Positions 45,507 to 54,813 are shown, counted from the first letter of the stretch. The stretch is 64,000 bases of DNA from Siminovitchia fordii DSM 16014 = CIP 108821 (GCF_000374565.1 NZ_KB894699.1:30113-94112), one strand, 5' to 3'. A program made the numbers and translations. The notes: generated by a model not told the origin, from the sequence alone.

Positions 45507-45878
45507 ATGGAGGTTATTGCTGAGTTTTTAGCGGGGGTTGATGACCCTTTACACCGAGAAAGAACAGAAGAAGTGCTTACTTGGATAAATAATAAATATC
45601 CAAACTTGAAGATAGAAATTAAATGGAATCAACCGATGTTTACGGATCATGGTACATTTATTATTGGCTTTAGCATATCTAAAAAGCATTTAGCTGTCTC
45701 CCCTGAAAGTGTAACGATAACTCATGTAGAGGATGATATTGTGAAAGCTGGCTATGACTATACAAAGGAGTTGATACGTATCCCTTGGAATAGTCCGTTT
45801 GAGTACTCACTACTTGAGAAAATGATTGAGTTTAATATTTGGGATAAGGCAAATTGTCCCACTTTTTGGCGGAAATAG
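45507..45878 (+). CDS. DUF1801 protein, YdhG/YdeI (Fra/frataxin-like) family
   Basis: A 123-residue protein of the DUF1801 family, with the strand pattern ERTEEVLTWINNKYPNLKIEIKWNQPMF and a C-terminal EKMIEFNIWDKA. The B. subtilis relative YdhG (Fra) is a frataxin-like iron chaperone that delivers iron for Fe-S cluster and haem assembly (family knowledge). TAGGAGGG precedes the ATG. It follows the ArsR-AHSA1 pair by 159 bases and precedes a flavin reductase, so a redox or iron link is possible but not shown. Confidence 0.88.
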   Translation: MEVIAEFLAGVDDPLHRERTEEVLTWINNKYPNLKIEIKWNQPMFTDHGTFIIGFSISKKHLAVSPESVTITHVEDDIVKAGYDYTKELIRIPWNSPFEYSLLEKMIEFNIWDKANCPTFWRK

Positions 45879-45952
45879 AATGAATAGTATACCCCCTTAG
45901 ACAGCTTAAGAGGGCTTATGAGGGCTTCTAAGAGGCTTAAAGGAGATAGCAA

Positions 45953-46663
45953 ATGAGTTTTTTAAAAAATATATTTTCAATATTCAAAAAGAGAGAGTTA
46001 ATATTTTCAGAAAGATACAAAGAATCAGAAGATGTATATACTTTTCTATTCGAAAAAGAAAATGATTTGACTTGGAAAGCAGGGCAGCATGGTTTGTTTA
46101 GTATTACTCATAAGAAAATAAAAAACCCTACAAGGCCATTTAGTGTGGCATCTGCTCCCAGTGAAAATTCTGTTAAAATTACAATGAAAATTAACGATAA
46201 TCCGAGTGAGTTTAAGAAAGCGATGTTAGAATTAAAACAGGGAATGAAAGTTAGTATGAGTGGGCCTGTAGGGGGTTTTTATTTAAAAGAGAATAGTCCT
46301 TCACTCTTAATTGCTGGTGGAATTGGAATTACACCATTTCGCTCTATAGTAAAACAACTAAATGCAGAAGGAACTGTAATTGAGAAGCCAATACACCTAA
46401 TCTATATGGATAGTAAAAAGTCATATTTATTTAAAGATGAACTTGATGGAATTGCTAACAACACATCAATTAGTGTAATTTACCTTGATTCAAGAGATGA
46501 CTTACATCAGGAGATAGATAAGTTTACTAACTTATATAAAAATAATGGTAAATACTTCGTCGCAGGACCGAAATCAATGGTACATTCTATTTCTACTTAT
46601 TTACAAAATAATGATATTTCAAAACAGAATATTAAAAAGGATGCCTTTTATGGGTATAAGTAA
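45953..46663 (+). CDS. FAD/NAD(P)-binding oxidoreductase (ferredoxin reductase-like)
   Basis: A 236-residue flavoprotein of the ferredoxin-NADP reductase fold. The FAD-binding motif is RPFSVASAP (about 61-69), and the NAD(P) domain has GGIGITPFRS (about 121-130). The C-terminal AGPKSMVHSI replaces the usual CGP-x-x-M; no iron-sulfur domain is fused. A polar, basic N-terminus (FKKREL) precedes the barrel. AAAGGAG precedes the ATG. It needs an electron acceptor partner that is not encoded nearby. It is the last gene before a duplicated, decayed DUF3169 fragment. Confidence 0.88.
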   Translation: MSFLKNIFSIFKKRELIFSERYKESEDVYTFLFEKENDLTWKAGQHGLFSITHKKIKNPTRPFSVASAPSENSVKITMKINDNPSEFKKAMLELKQGMKVSMSGPVGGFYLKENSPSLLIAGGIGITPFRSIVKQLNAEGTVIEKPIHLIYMDSKKSYLFKDELDGIANNTSISVIYLDSRDDLHQEIDKFTNLYKNNGKYFVAGPKSMVHSISTYLQNNDISKQNIKKDAFYGYK

Positions 46664-46714
46664 GAATGGATACTAATTAGTTTGAGGATGATCTTTATTC
46701 TATTCTATTGATTA

Positions 46715-47037
46715 AAGAGGGCAGTCTGCGATGGCTACCCTCCTTTTTAATATTTACTTATTTCAAACCACGAACAGATATTTACTATTAACAATTAGCA
46801 ATACAACTGCCATAAGAATAATGGAAAAGATCTGTAAGTCTTTCCTAGTAACGGAGTAGACAGTGGATAGTATAATAGCAACGATAAGGGCACATTTAAT
46901 AAGCTGTATGATTTGTATAATCCATTTAGGATGACATGCTTTTCACCATCATCTGCAATATCAAGCAAAGATTTAGCATAATCTGAGTCAGTAGTACTTG
47001 GGAAATTACGTAATAGATATACTTATTGTATTAAATG
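46715..47037 (-). pseudogene. Decayed partial copy of the DUF3169 gene
   Basis: This stretch matches the 3' half of the DUF3169 gene and its terminator at about 43277-43600 in the same orientation, with substitutions and small deletions that break the frame. For instance ATTTACTATTAACAATTAG and GCATAATCTG are shared. The terminator hairpin (GAGGG near 46720 with CCCTC near 46738) may still serve the upstream reductase gene. The two copies form direct repeats around the XRE and ArsR genes. Confidence 0.88.
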
Positions 47038-47083
47038 TCAGTTTGAGAGGGGATTTATGTTGAAATCAAGAACTAATGATTAT

Positions 47084-48103
47084 CTATCCGTTTGTACTAA
47101 GACTCAACAAGTGTTTTAGATTGTCATCAATAAATTTATTATCGACACTGTTGATTCCGCGACCGGCAAAATGGCCCCAGATTGACTCGATAGGATTAAA
47201 AACAGCATTAGGTATAAGCTTTGCCTCGTATTTGTTATCGTCCGCCGTACAAAATAGATCCGTGCTCCCTGGCATGACGCAGGCAAGAGCTTTAATGCTT
47301 TTGAGCGCCTCATCGAAATCTCCGTTATAGACAGGATTTGCACTAATATCCGCATTTTGGCCTGTCCATAACATGGCGAGGACATTGTGCGGATCCATCT
47401 TCATAAAGCTATCTTCCCAAACGCCAGCCACAAAATCTTCTAATGAGTTAAATCCCATATCACGATAAAGTTCCTCTCTGTAATACGCTTGTGATAGGCC
47501 CCATCCCGCATAGACTCGGCCAACCGAGCGCATGTCTTCAGAAGTCAATTGGCTTAGTTTACTTGAATCGAAGCCAACTGCAGCCATGAGCGCAGCTTTC
47601 ATTCCGTCCAGGACCACATATGTTTGCGGCCAAGTCTTTGCACCTCCACAGAAAGGTGCAATTCGCTCCACCATGTCGGGGTAACTGGCCCCCCATTGGA
47701 ATGATTGAATGCCTCCCATTGACCATCCAACTATGAGAGCAATCTTTTGAATGCCGAACTTTTCGGTCACCAGCCGATATTGGAATTTAACGTTGTCATA
47801 GATGGTTACCTGAGGAAAATTAACCTTGTCGAATGGAGCAGGCGTGTTACTAGGAGACGAAGATAATCCGTTTCCCAGCAGATTTGGAACGATAATGAAA
47901 TATTTTTCCGGATCTAGTGCCATGCCGCTTCCAATCAACCATTCATTCTGAACATGCTGATCGCCAAAAGCAGTTGGGTAGACGATCACATTATCTTTCT
48001 TTTTATTCAATTCGCCGTAAGTCTTATAAGCAAGAAAAGCGTTAGGTAACGTCACTCCTGATTGCAAGGTTACGTCTCCTAAATCAAAAGTTTCATAATC
48101 CAT
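47084..48103 (-). CDS. Alpha/beta hydrolase, homoserine O-acetyltransferase (MetX)-like
   Basis: A 339-residue alpha/beta hydrolase. The opening FDLGDVTLQSGVTLPNAFLA and TAFGDQHVQNEWLIGSGMAL match the MetX family. The nucleophile is Ser128 in GWSMGG; an acid near PGSTDLFCTADDN and His in IWGHFAGRG complete the triad. True MetX has longer lid helices and binds homoserine with a conserved Arg in the N-terminal half that I cannot confirm, so it may be a hydrolase or transferase for another substrate. ATG 48103 has AAGGGAGAG upstream. It is divergent from a LysR regulator, which probably controls it. Confidence 0.85.
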   Translation of the reverse strand: MDYETFDLGDVTLQSGVTLPNAFLAYKTYGELNKKKDNVIVYPTAFGDQHVQNEWLIGSGMALDPEKYFIIVPNLLGNGLSSSPSNTPAPFDKVNFPQVTIYDNVKFQYRLVTEKFGIQKIALIVGWSMGGIQSFQWGASYPDMVERIAPFCGGAKTWPQTYVVLDGMKAALMAAVGFDSSKLSQLTSEDMRSVGRVYAGWGLSQAYYREELYRDMGFNSLEDFVAGVWEDSFMKMDPHNVLAMLWTGQNADISANPVYNGDFDEALKSIKALACVMPGSTDLFCTADDNKYEAKLIPNAVFNPIESIWGHFAGRGINSVDNKFIDDNLKHLLSLSTNG

Positions 48104-48249
48104 AATTAGAGTCTCTCCCTTCAAAATGAAACACAAACATTTAGAATGTATTTCTTGTTAATTAGTATAAAGCTGTGTTAGCGTTAATAAAAGTGAACAA
48201 AATTAAAGATAGTATTCAATAGTATTGAAGGTGAAATGGTGGTAGTGTG

Positions 48250-49158
48250 ATGGAATTGCGTCAACTGAATACGTTCCGCATGGTCGCATCTACGTTAAAT
48301 TTCAGTCGGGCTGCGGAAGTGCTGAACTACGTCCCCTCAAACGTCACGATGCAAATAAAAGCATTGGAGGAAGAGCTTGGTGTTCGTCTCTTTGACCGCT
48401 TGGGCAAGCAACTCGTTCTCACAACTGCGGGTAAACGCTTTTTAACTCATATTCAAAGCGCTCTAGACAAATTGGACGAAGCCCGCAGTGTAGTTCATGA
48501 CAAAGAAAATCTAAGCGGCACCTTAACGATAAGTGCCAACGAGGTTCTTTGCGCCTATCGGCTACCAGCTATTTTTAAGCTATTTCGTTCCCGCCATCCA
48601 GGAGTTCGTCTTATCTTCCGCTCTGTTCCAAATCAGGAACTCAAGCAAACGCTCTTTGATGGAACCGCGGATGTCGTCTTTATGCTGGACGAAACCATTC
48701 TCTCAACGAGACTTACTGTGGAACCGTTACTGGAAGAAACTTTCCGCTTGTTCGTCGCTCCTGATCATCCACTTGCGAAACAACCTGTACTGCAGCAGGA
48801 AGATTTTCACGGTGAAGTATTACTGGTTAATGAAAAGGGCTGTACCTATCGAACCATGTTTGACCGGTCATTTGAGAAAAAGGGCATTGATAGTATCACT
48901 TATTTAGAGTTTCAAAATGCCGAAGCCATTAAACAATGTGCAATTTCTGGAATCGGTATTGCCTTTCTTCCTGAAATCACAGTGGAAGCAGAAGTTGAAC
49001 GGGGTGATCTTGTTGCTCTTCCATGGCAACTTTCGGACTTACACGTGTATACTCATATGGCTTGGCATAAAGAAAAGTGGCTTTCACCAATCATATTATC
49101 TTTCATAGAAGCAGCGAGGGAGGTTAGCGCTATAGCGGAGGAGAATAAAACTGTTTAG
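48250..49158 (+). CDS. LysR-family transcriptional regulator
   Basis: A 302-residue LysR protein: winged helix at about 15-40 (FSRAAEVLNYVPSNVTMQIK), then an effector domain whose C-terminal part (FLPEITVEAEVERGDLVAL) is typical of the CynR/YtlI-like group. It begins at ATG 48250 with MELRQLNTF. It is divergent from the MetX-like hydrolase, sharing a 146-base control region, the standard layout for LysR and its target gene. The inducer is unknown. Both genes are somewhat richer in G+C than the neighbouring DNA. Confidence 0.92.
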   Translation: MELRQLNTFRMVASTLNFSRAAEVLNYVPSNVTMQIKALEEELGVRLFDRLGKQLVLTTAGKRFLTHIQSALDKLDEARSVVHDKENLSGTLTISANEVLCAYRLPAIFKLFRSRHPGVRLIFRSVPNQELKQTLFDGTADVVFMLDETILSTRLTVEPLLEETFRLFVAPDHPLAKQPVLQQEDFHGEVLLVNEKGCTYRTMFDRSFEKKGIDSITYLEFQNAEAIKQCAISGIGIAFLPEITVEAEVERGDLVALPWQLSDLHVYTHMAWHKEKWLSPIILSFIEAAREVSAIAEENKTV

Positions 49159-49786
49159 CCTTTTCAGCAAATTCTCCTAACCTCTATTGTTTATCTTTCT
49201 ATAAGGTAAGTTAATACGTACTTACATAATTAAGGCATCTTGATATGAAAACCAATGTGCCTTAATTATGCTTCTCTATAAATAATAAAGAAGTAGTTGG
49301 TCAACATATTTCATTAAAAAACTATATTTTATCGTGCCATACTAAAAGTGTCGCAAATACCCTTCCTAGATTTACATGTTTGGAAGGATTTTTATTTCAG
49401 GGTTTAATCTGTTACTAAATCATATATTGGAAGAGCAAGTCGCTTTTTAATAAGGGATAGATTTAGTGTAAAAGTAACTTTACAAGGCAATGACGCAACT
49501 CGAAAGGAATTGCTTTCATTCGTTTTTTATCATAAAACTATGGTAGTTTCTTATTTCTTGGGATAATGTCATCCGTTGTCTTTTGCTTGCTGGCATCACG
49601 AATTCTACACCGTAACCCATTTTTTTTTATACTCTTAATGGACAAAAGGTTAACGAACATACAATTATAAGAGATTAATATGTTCGGTAAACCAAGAATA
49701 GATCCAACAACATATTTTTAATTGGGTATCTTCAGGAATTGGGCTAAATTGTAATTCTATAGTGCCGGAGAAAGGAGTTAATCTAT
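49159..49786 (+). terminator. Non-coding stretch with two hairpins
   Basis: CATAATTAAGGCA at 49225-49237 pairs with TGCCTTAATTATG at 49258-49270, without a T-run. CCTTCC at 49371-49376 pairs with GGAAGG at 49382-49387, followed by ATTTTTATTT, a probable terminator. No gene is seen in the rest of this 630-base region. Confidence 0.55.
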
Positions 49787-49987
49787 TTGGTCCTTTTTGT
49801 AGACATTTTACGCGCAATAGCTAGCGTATTACTGATTTTTAGTGCAGCTTTCTATTTACGCCATTTAGGAAAGACTAAAAAATTAAGAAAACTTTCAACC
49901 ATTGAATTCACAATGTACATACTCATACAGATTGCATATGGCCTATTTGCAATCAGTTTGTTGATTTCAGTGTTTATTAATTGGTGA
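49787..49987 (+). CDS. Small membrane protein
   Basis: A 66-residue protein with two predicted helices (about 5-24 and 40-63) joined by a basic loop (RHLGKTKKLRKLS). No family recognised. It begins at a TTG (49787), with AAAGGAG nine bases upstream, so expression is likely. It stands alone between terminators. Confidence 0.6.
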   Translation: MVLFVDILRAIASVLLIFSAAFYLRHLGKTKKLRKLSTIEFTMYILIQIAYGLFAISLLISVFINW

Positions 49988-50126
49988 TAAAGACATTTCC
50001 ACAATCAGGCGTCCTTATTAATTAATGGCCTTTACTAGATAATAGGGGTTGTTGAATACGGAAATCTTAATAACACAACGATAATTTTAAATAATCAAAT
50101 TTTAATAATGATCTTGTACATCTGAT

Positions 50127-50166
50127 AAGAGCATGTTTTGATAAATTTTTTTCAAAACATGCTCTT
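50127..50166 (+). terminator. Rho-independent terminator
   Basis: A perfect 15-bp stem pairs 50127-50141 (AAGAGCATGTTTTGA) with 50152-50166, followed by TCTGTGGTCTTTT. It is about 140 bases past the small membrane gene. Confidence 0.75.
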
Positions 50167-50212
50167 TCTGTGGTCTTTTAATAAAGATTGATAATTCATA
50201 ATAAAGTTTGAT

Positions 50213-50241
50213 AAAAAACCTGTATGGAATGCAGGTTTTTT
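50213..50241. terminator. Second terminator, possibly for the convergent gene
   Basis: AAAAAACCTG at 50213-50222 pairs with CAGGTTTTTT at 50232-50241. The A-rich and T-rich arms allow it to act on both strands, including the WYL-regulator gene that ends at 50363. Confidence 0.75.
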
Positions 50242-50362
50242 ACTTACTCCACAATCGGGCCATATTGTTGAAGAAAGGTAGGAACTTTTAGTATCTCATT
50301 ACAGTTTTCTGGATACTTCCATGGAAATCTAGGGTATGGATCAGTGTACATCTATTTCAATA

Positions 50363-51334
50363 TCAATTAAAATTATCTCGCTCATAAAAATCCACTATAG
50401 CCCTTGCCATATCATAAATGATTTGTCTTAAAGTTATGGGATGAACGATCCTTATCTGATTCCCAAATCCTAGAATATATTCTATCGCTTCTTGTTCTGT
50501 ATCAAAACACAGTTTTACAGGGATCCATCCATTCTCTAGGGGTGAATTAATTTCTAATGTTTGTACAAATCGTCCGGTGAACCCTATTCTCTGAGCAATA
50601 GATGGAGATATTTCAACATTTACCTCATATCTTGGCAGACTTTTGATAAACTTTTGTTTTGAGTTATCCCAATATTGGGATAAATTAAAGTCCTCTGGTC
50701 GCGAGAACTTTTCCGCTGTCATTAATGCTGACTCGATTCTTGAAGCTCTGTAATTCCGAAATTCTTCATTGGAGGACGCGATTAAATACCATGTACTACC
50801 TTTAGCTACTAATCCTAACGGATCAACAACTCTTTCTACAATTTTCCCATCTGCTCGTTCATATTTCATTTGAAGTTTTCTTTCATTCCAAATTGCTTGT
50901 TGTAAAATTTTAAAAAACTCAATTTTTTCAGTTGACTGTCTCCATGTACTTGTATCAACATGAATTCGATTCCAAACATCATTGGCATTTTTCTGCAAAA
51001 AACTTGGAATAGAAGCAATAAGTTTTTGACGTGCTTTACTCCATTCAGTTGTTAAACCTAGATCATTGAGTACATGGATTGATGGTGAAATAAACAAAGA
51101 CTTAATTTCATTATCTTTTAAACCCGTTATATTTGTCCGATAGCCTTCCAGTAAAGACCAACCTCCATTTTTTCCACGCTTTGCGAAAACTGGAATTCCT
51201 GTTCTGCTCAAGGCTTCCATATCCCGATGAATGGTACGTTCTGTCACTTCCAATTCATTCGCCAATGCTTTGGTAGTTAATTTTTCGTTATTTTGTAGCA
51301 ACAATATTATGGTAATAAGTCTGTCTGCTCGCAT
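50363..51334 (-). CDS. DeoR/YafY-type regulator with WYL domain
   Basis: A 323-residue regulator. It has an N-terminal helix-turn-helix (LTTKALANELEVTERTIHRD, about 19-38) and the YafY wing FAKRGKNGGWSLLEGY, a WYL domain at about 140-215 (centred on GSTWYLIASSNEEFRNYRAS), and a WCX C-terminal segment. WYL domains bind ligands, often nucleotides or nucleic acid (family knowledge). ATG 51334 has TAGGTGG five bases upstream. It is divergent from an SDR gene and likely regulates it; the promoter region between them contains the partial dyad ACATAAGGTGTCAACA. Confidence 0.92.
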   Translation of the reverse strand: MRADRLITIILLLQNNEKLTTKALANELEVTERTIHRDMEALSRTGIPVFAKRGKNGGWSLLEGYRTNITGLKDNEIKSLFISPSIHVLNDLGLTTEWSKARQKLIASIPSFLQKNANDVWNRIHVDTSTWRQSTEKIEFFKILQQAIWNERKLQMKYERADGKIVERVVDPLGLVAKGSTWYLIASSNEEFRNYRASRIESALMTAEKFSRPEDFNLSQYWDNSKQKFIKSLPRYEVNVEISPSIAQRIGFTGRFVQTLEINSPLENGWIPVKLCFDTEQEAIEYILGFGNQIRIVHPITLRQIIYDMARAIVDFYERDNFN

Positions 51335-51434
51335 GATAACCACCTAACAAAAATATATTTAAAATCTTATTATGACATAAGGTGTCAACATTGTAGATTA
51401 TACTATAGATATTACAAATGGGAGGCAGATAAAA

Positions 51435-52349
51435 ATGAAATCTTTAACGGGAAAAGTAGCTTTGGTAGCTGGTGGAACAAGAGGAGCCGGACGTGGTATT
51501 GCTATGGAGTTAGGTGCCGCAGGAGCTACTGTCTATATCACTGGGCGTACGACACGACACGAGATTTCTGAATACGGGCGCCATGAAACTATTGAAGAAA
51601 CAGCTGATCTAGTAAATAACCTAGGTGGAATCGGAATTGCTGTTCAAGTTGACCATCTTATTCATGAACAAGTACAGTCCTTAATTGAAAGAATTGAGAA
51701 AGAACATGGAAGGTTAGATATACTTGTAAATGATATTTGGGGAGGTGAATATCTTGTTGACTGGTGGAATACGAGAGTATGGGAGCATTCGCTTGAAAAA
51801 GGCTTAAGAATGCTTCGTTTAGCGATTGATACTCATTTGATTACGAGCCATTACGCATTACCATTGCTCATCAAAAACGAGGGTGGACTTGTCATAGAAA
51901 TGACCGATGGCACAAAAGAGTATAATAATGAGAACTATCGCATACCAATGTTTTATGATCTAGCTAAAAGCTCTGTCATTCGTATAGCAGAAGGGCTCGC
52001 TCACGAATTAGAACAGTATCATTGCACAGCTGTCTCCTTAACCCCAGGCTGGATGCGATCCGAAATCATGCTCGATCATTATGGTGTCAAAGAAGAAAAC
52101 TGGCATGACGCTATTGAGGAGGAACCTCATTTCGTCATCTCGGAAACGCCACGTTATGTGGGGCGAGCTGTTGCAGCCCTTGCTGGAGATCCCGAAGTCT
52201 CACGTTGGAACGGTCTATCTCTGTCAAGCGGAAAGCTTGCACAAGTTTATGGTTTCACTGATCTTGATGGTTCTCAGCCAGATTGCTGGCGCTATATTGT
52301 GGAAGTGCAGGATGCTGGCAAGCAAGCAGATGCTACCGGATATCGTTAA
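51435..52349 (+). CDS. Short-chain dehydrogenase/reductase (SDR)
   Basis: A 304-residue SDR, longer than the classical 250. The cofactor motif is GGTRGAGRG (13-21) with Thr37-Gly-Arg, which suggests NADP. The NNAG motif is changed to NDIWGG (99-104). Tyr174 and Lys178 of YxxxK are present (FYDLAKSS), and Thr157 or a nearby Thr replaces the usual catalytic Ser in EMTDGT. The C-terminal 60 residues extend beyond the classical core. GGGAGG precedes the ATG. It is divergent from the WYL regulator. The substrate is unknown. Confidence 0.9.
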   Translation: MKSLTGKVALVAGGTRGAGRGIAMELGAAGATVYITGRTTRHEISEYGRHETIEETADLVNNLGGIGIAVQVDHLIHEQVQSLIERIEKEHGRLDILVNDIWGGEYLVDWWNTRVWEHSLEKGLRMLRLAIDTHLITSHYALPLLIKNEGGLVIEMTDGTKEYNNENYRIPMFYDLAKSSVIRIAEGLAHELEQYHCTAVSLTPGWMRSEIMLDHYGVKEENWHDAIEEEPHFVISETPRYVGRAVAALAGDPEVSRWNGLSLSSGKLAQVYGFTDLDGSQPDCWRYIVEVQDAGKQADATGYR

Positions 52350-52491
52350 AAAAACTTATTTACTATACTAGACTATTTGAGAGTATCATCGGTGGTTAAG
52401 TTTATCTGTGTTCAATAATAGGGCGCGATTGTTGAGTAAAACAGGAAGAAAATGAACAAACTTTTTTATAAAAACAAACTTAAAACTGCTA

Positions 52492-52539
52492 AAGAAGAAT
52501 CCATTTTGATCAATCTTTTTTTCAAAATGGATTCTTCTT
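52492..52539 (+). terminator. Rho-independent terminator
   Basis: A perfect 18-bp stem pairs 52492-52509 (AAGAAGAATCCATTTTGA) with 52522-52539, followed by ATTTATCC. It ends the SDR transcript. Confidence 0.8.
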
Positions 52540-52971
52540 ATTTATCCGTAAAGTAAGGATTTACGAGGTGTTTTGCTCAAACTTTATTTTAAAGCTACAC
52601 TTTCTTCTTGTTTTTAATCAAAGGTGAGGGTGCTGGTTTAATTAAACAGCTAGAGGCGAATAATACCACATCTTCAAGATAGCTCTATTCGGTATTTTTT
52701 TAATTTTATTAATGGGTGAATCAAAATTGTGTTCTAATGTTAATTTTTTTTTGCTTCCATAAAAATAATTGCAAGATGTTTCATTGATGTATATAATGTG
52801 GTTATACTTTATATACAATTTAAACCATATGAGAAATTATATGCAATTCGGTTTGCAATCGGATTTGATTAAAAGGGTAACGATTCTTGTTGTTGATGGC
52901 ACTATCCTGAATGCGTAATAAAGGATATTTTTTCAAGGTTATTTCCAAAAAGATAAAGAAGAGGGATTGGC
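52540..52971. other. Non-coding stretch before the GntR operon
   Basis: No gene is seen. AATACC at 52661-52666 can pair with GGTATT further on, followed by a T-run near 52699, a weak terminator. The promoter of the GntR-ABC operon should lie near its right end but is not clear-cut. Confidence 0.4.
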
Positions 52972-53343
52972 ATGCAAATAATTATTTCCAACAGTTCAAA
53001 GGAGCCGATTTATGAACAAATTACGAATCAAATTAAATCGTTAATTTTAGCGGGTGAACTACAGGAAGGGGCAGCAATACCTTCTATGCGCAAACTCGCA
53101 AAGGATTTACATATTAGTGTAATCACGACTAAGCGTGCGTATGAGGAATTGGAGAAGGAGGGATATATCTATTCCATTGTCGGAAAAGGTTCTTTTGTCG
53201 CTGAACAAAATTTAGAGCTCATGAAAGAGAAGAAGCTGAAGGTCATTGAGGAGCAACTGATTGCGGTCATAACGAATAGCAAGGAAATTGGGCTGTCTCT
53301 TGATGAACTGCAGCAATTATTGAAGATTTTGTATGAGGAGTGA
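52972..53343 (+). CDS. GntR-family regulator (YtrA-like)
   Basis: A 123-residue short GntR protein of the YtrA subfamily. The winged helix is in GAAIPSMRKLAKDLHISVIT (about 38-57), with the wing GKGSFVAEQN, and only a short dimerising helix tail follows, without a ligand domain. YtrA repressors sit at the head of ABC-transporter operons that respond to cell-wall antibiotics in bacilli (known for B. subtilis ytr). AGAGGGA precedes the ATG. The next gene, an ABC ATPase, starts six bases after its stop. Confidence 0.93.
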   Translation: MQIIISNSSKEPIYEQITNQIKSLILAGELQEGAAIPSMRKLAKDLHISVITTKRAYEELEKEGYIYSIVGKGSFVAEQNLELMKEKKLKVIEEQLIAVITNSKEIGLSLDELQQLLKILYEE

Positions 53344-53348
53344 AATCA

Positions 53349-54215
53349 ATGGAAAATGTAGTTGAATTAAAAAATGTAACGAAAAAATTCAAAGGTTTTT
53401 CCGTTAAAAATATTGATTTACAAGTTAAGAGAGGCTTTGTAACGGGGTTCATTGGAGCTAATGGTGCTGGTAAGTCGACAACGTTAAAAATGATTATGAA
53501 TCTATTAAGGCCAGATTCTGGGGAGGTTAAACTTTTCGGGTTGGACTACACGACTCATGAGAAGGCGATTAAGGAGCGCATTGGGTTTGTATACGATGGC
53601 AATGTATTTTTTGAAGGGCTGAACTTAAAAGATATAAAGCGTATCATTGCACCGGCTTACAAACACTGGGATGATACATTATTTTATCAATATGTGGAGC
53701 AATTCGAATTACCGCTTAATAAAGCGATGAAAACTTTCTCAAAAGGGATGCAGATGAAGGCATCATTGGCGATTGCCCTATCACATCATGCAGAGTTGAT
53801 CATTATGGATGAGCCGACAGCAGGCTTAGACCCTATTTTTAGACGAGAGCTGCTGGATCTTTTACAAGAATTAATGATTGATGGTAGTCGCACCATATTC
53901 TTCTCTACGCATATTACGACAGATTTAGATCGTATCGCAGATTATATCGCTTTTATACAAAGAGGGGAATTAGTATTTAATCATTCCATTCATGATGTAG
54001 CTGAAAATTATGCGCTCGTTAAAGGAGGAATGGAACTTCTGGATAGAGATACAGAAGAGGCTTTTGTCCATGTTAATCGTGCATCAACAGGATTTGAGGC
54101 ATTAACGAATAATATTAAATCAGTGAAAAATATTTTCGGGGATTCGGTTGTCATTGAACAAGCATCACTGGAAGATATCATGTATTACTTCAAAGGAGGC
54201 ATTCACCATGTTTAA
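53349..54215 (+). CDS. ABC transporter ATP-binding protein
   Basis: A 288-residue ABC ATPase. Walker A is GANGAGKST (36-44), Walker B is LIIMDEPTAGLDP, and the H-loop is in FFSTHITTDLDRI. The signature loop reads FSKGMQMK instead of LSGGQ, common in the YtrB/bacteriocin-export subgroup. A C-terminal domain of about 70 residues follows the core. ATG 53349 has GAGGAG upstream; GTG 53340 lies within that site. It powers the permease whose gene overlaps its end, under control of the GntR protein. Confidence 0.93.
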   Translation: MENVVELKNVTKKFKGFSVKNIDLQVKRGFVTGFIGANGAGKSTTLKMIMNLLRPDSGEVKLFGLDYTTHEKAIKERIGFVYDGNVFFEGLNLKDIKRIIAPAYKHWDDTLFYQYVEQFELPLNKAMKTFSKGMQMKASLAIALSHHAELIIMDEPTAGLDPIFRRELLDLLQELMIDGSRTIFFSTHITTDLDRIADYIAFIQRGELVFNHSIHDVAENYALVKGGMELLDRDTEEAFVHVNRASTGFEALTNNIKSVKNIFGDSVVIEQASLEDIMYYFKGGIHHV

Positions 54216-54813
54216 TTTAATCAGGCGTGATGTCATACTACAGAAAAAGCTACTATTAACCTTTATTCCTTTTATAGCATTCTTTATTATTATGGACTCA
54301 AATCCAGCTCTGATTTTCCTCGTTGCCAGTATTTTTATTCCCTTTAATGCTTTTGGTTATGATGAAAAGGCGGAAACGAATATTTTATTAAACTCCTTAC
54401 CTTACACACGTACGGAAATTATCGCATCACGCTATGTTGGGGCTATCGTATATATGATTTTATCTGTTGGGATGACAAGCTTAGCATTGTTTGTTTTCGA
54501 TAAACCTTTTACGGTGACTGATATTGCGATTGGCGGAGGCTTATTCTTAGTATTTGCAGCTTTCACCTTCCCGTTATTTCAGATATTTAAACCAGGCCAT
54601 ATTACTACAGTGGTTCTCATTAGTTTTATCCTTTTAGCAGGAATAGGACCGCATATTGTCATGTTTTTAGCTGAACACTTACCTGCAATAACTGATTTTA
54701 TTGTCAATTTATCCATTCCGGCTTTATATACTGGAGTGGCAGTTATTATCATCACACTTTATGCTGTTTCTTGGGGAGTTACTACTTTCATTTACCAGCG
54801 AAAAGCGTTCTAA
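54208..54813 (+). CDS. ABC-2 transporter permease
   Basis: A 201-residue membrane protein with six predicted helices, of the ABC-2 permease type. It contains the typical NAFGYDEKAETNILLNSLPYTRTEIIASRY segment between helices 2 and 3, as in bacillar antimicrobial-peptide or lipid exporters. ATG 54208 has AAAGGAGG upstream and overlaps the ATPase gene by eight bases, indicating a complex of the two. The GntR-ATPase-permease order suggests an inducible exporter or immunity transporter; the substrate is unknown. Confidence 0.9.
   Translation: MFNLIRRDVILQKKLLLTFIPFIAFFIIMDSNPALIFLVASIFIPFNAFGYDEKAETNILLNSLPYTRTEIIASRYVGAIVYMILSVGMTSLALFVFDKPFTVTDIAIGGGLFLVFAAFTFPLFQIFKPGHITTVVLISFILLAGIGPHIVMFLAEHLPAITDFIVNLSIPALYTGVAVIIITLYAVSWGVTTFIYQRKAF

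Noticed and set aside
47076..47330. 84-codon plus-strand frame opposite the MetX-like gene
   Set aside because: Antisense to a well-supported enzyme and without a ribosome binding site.
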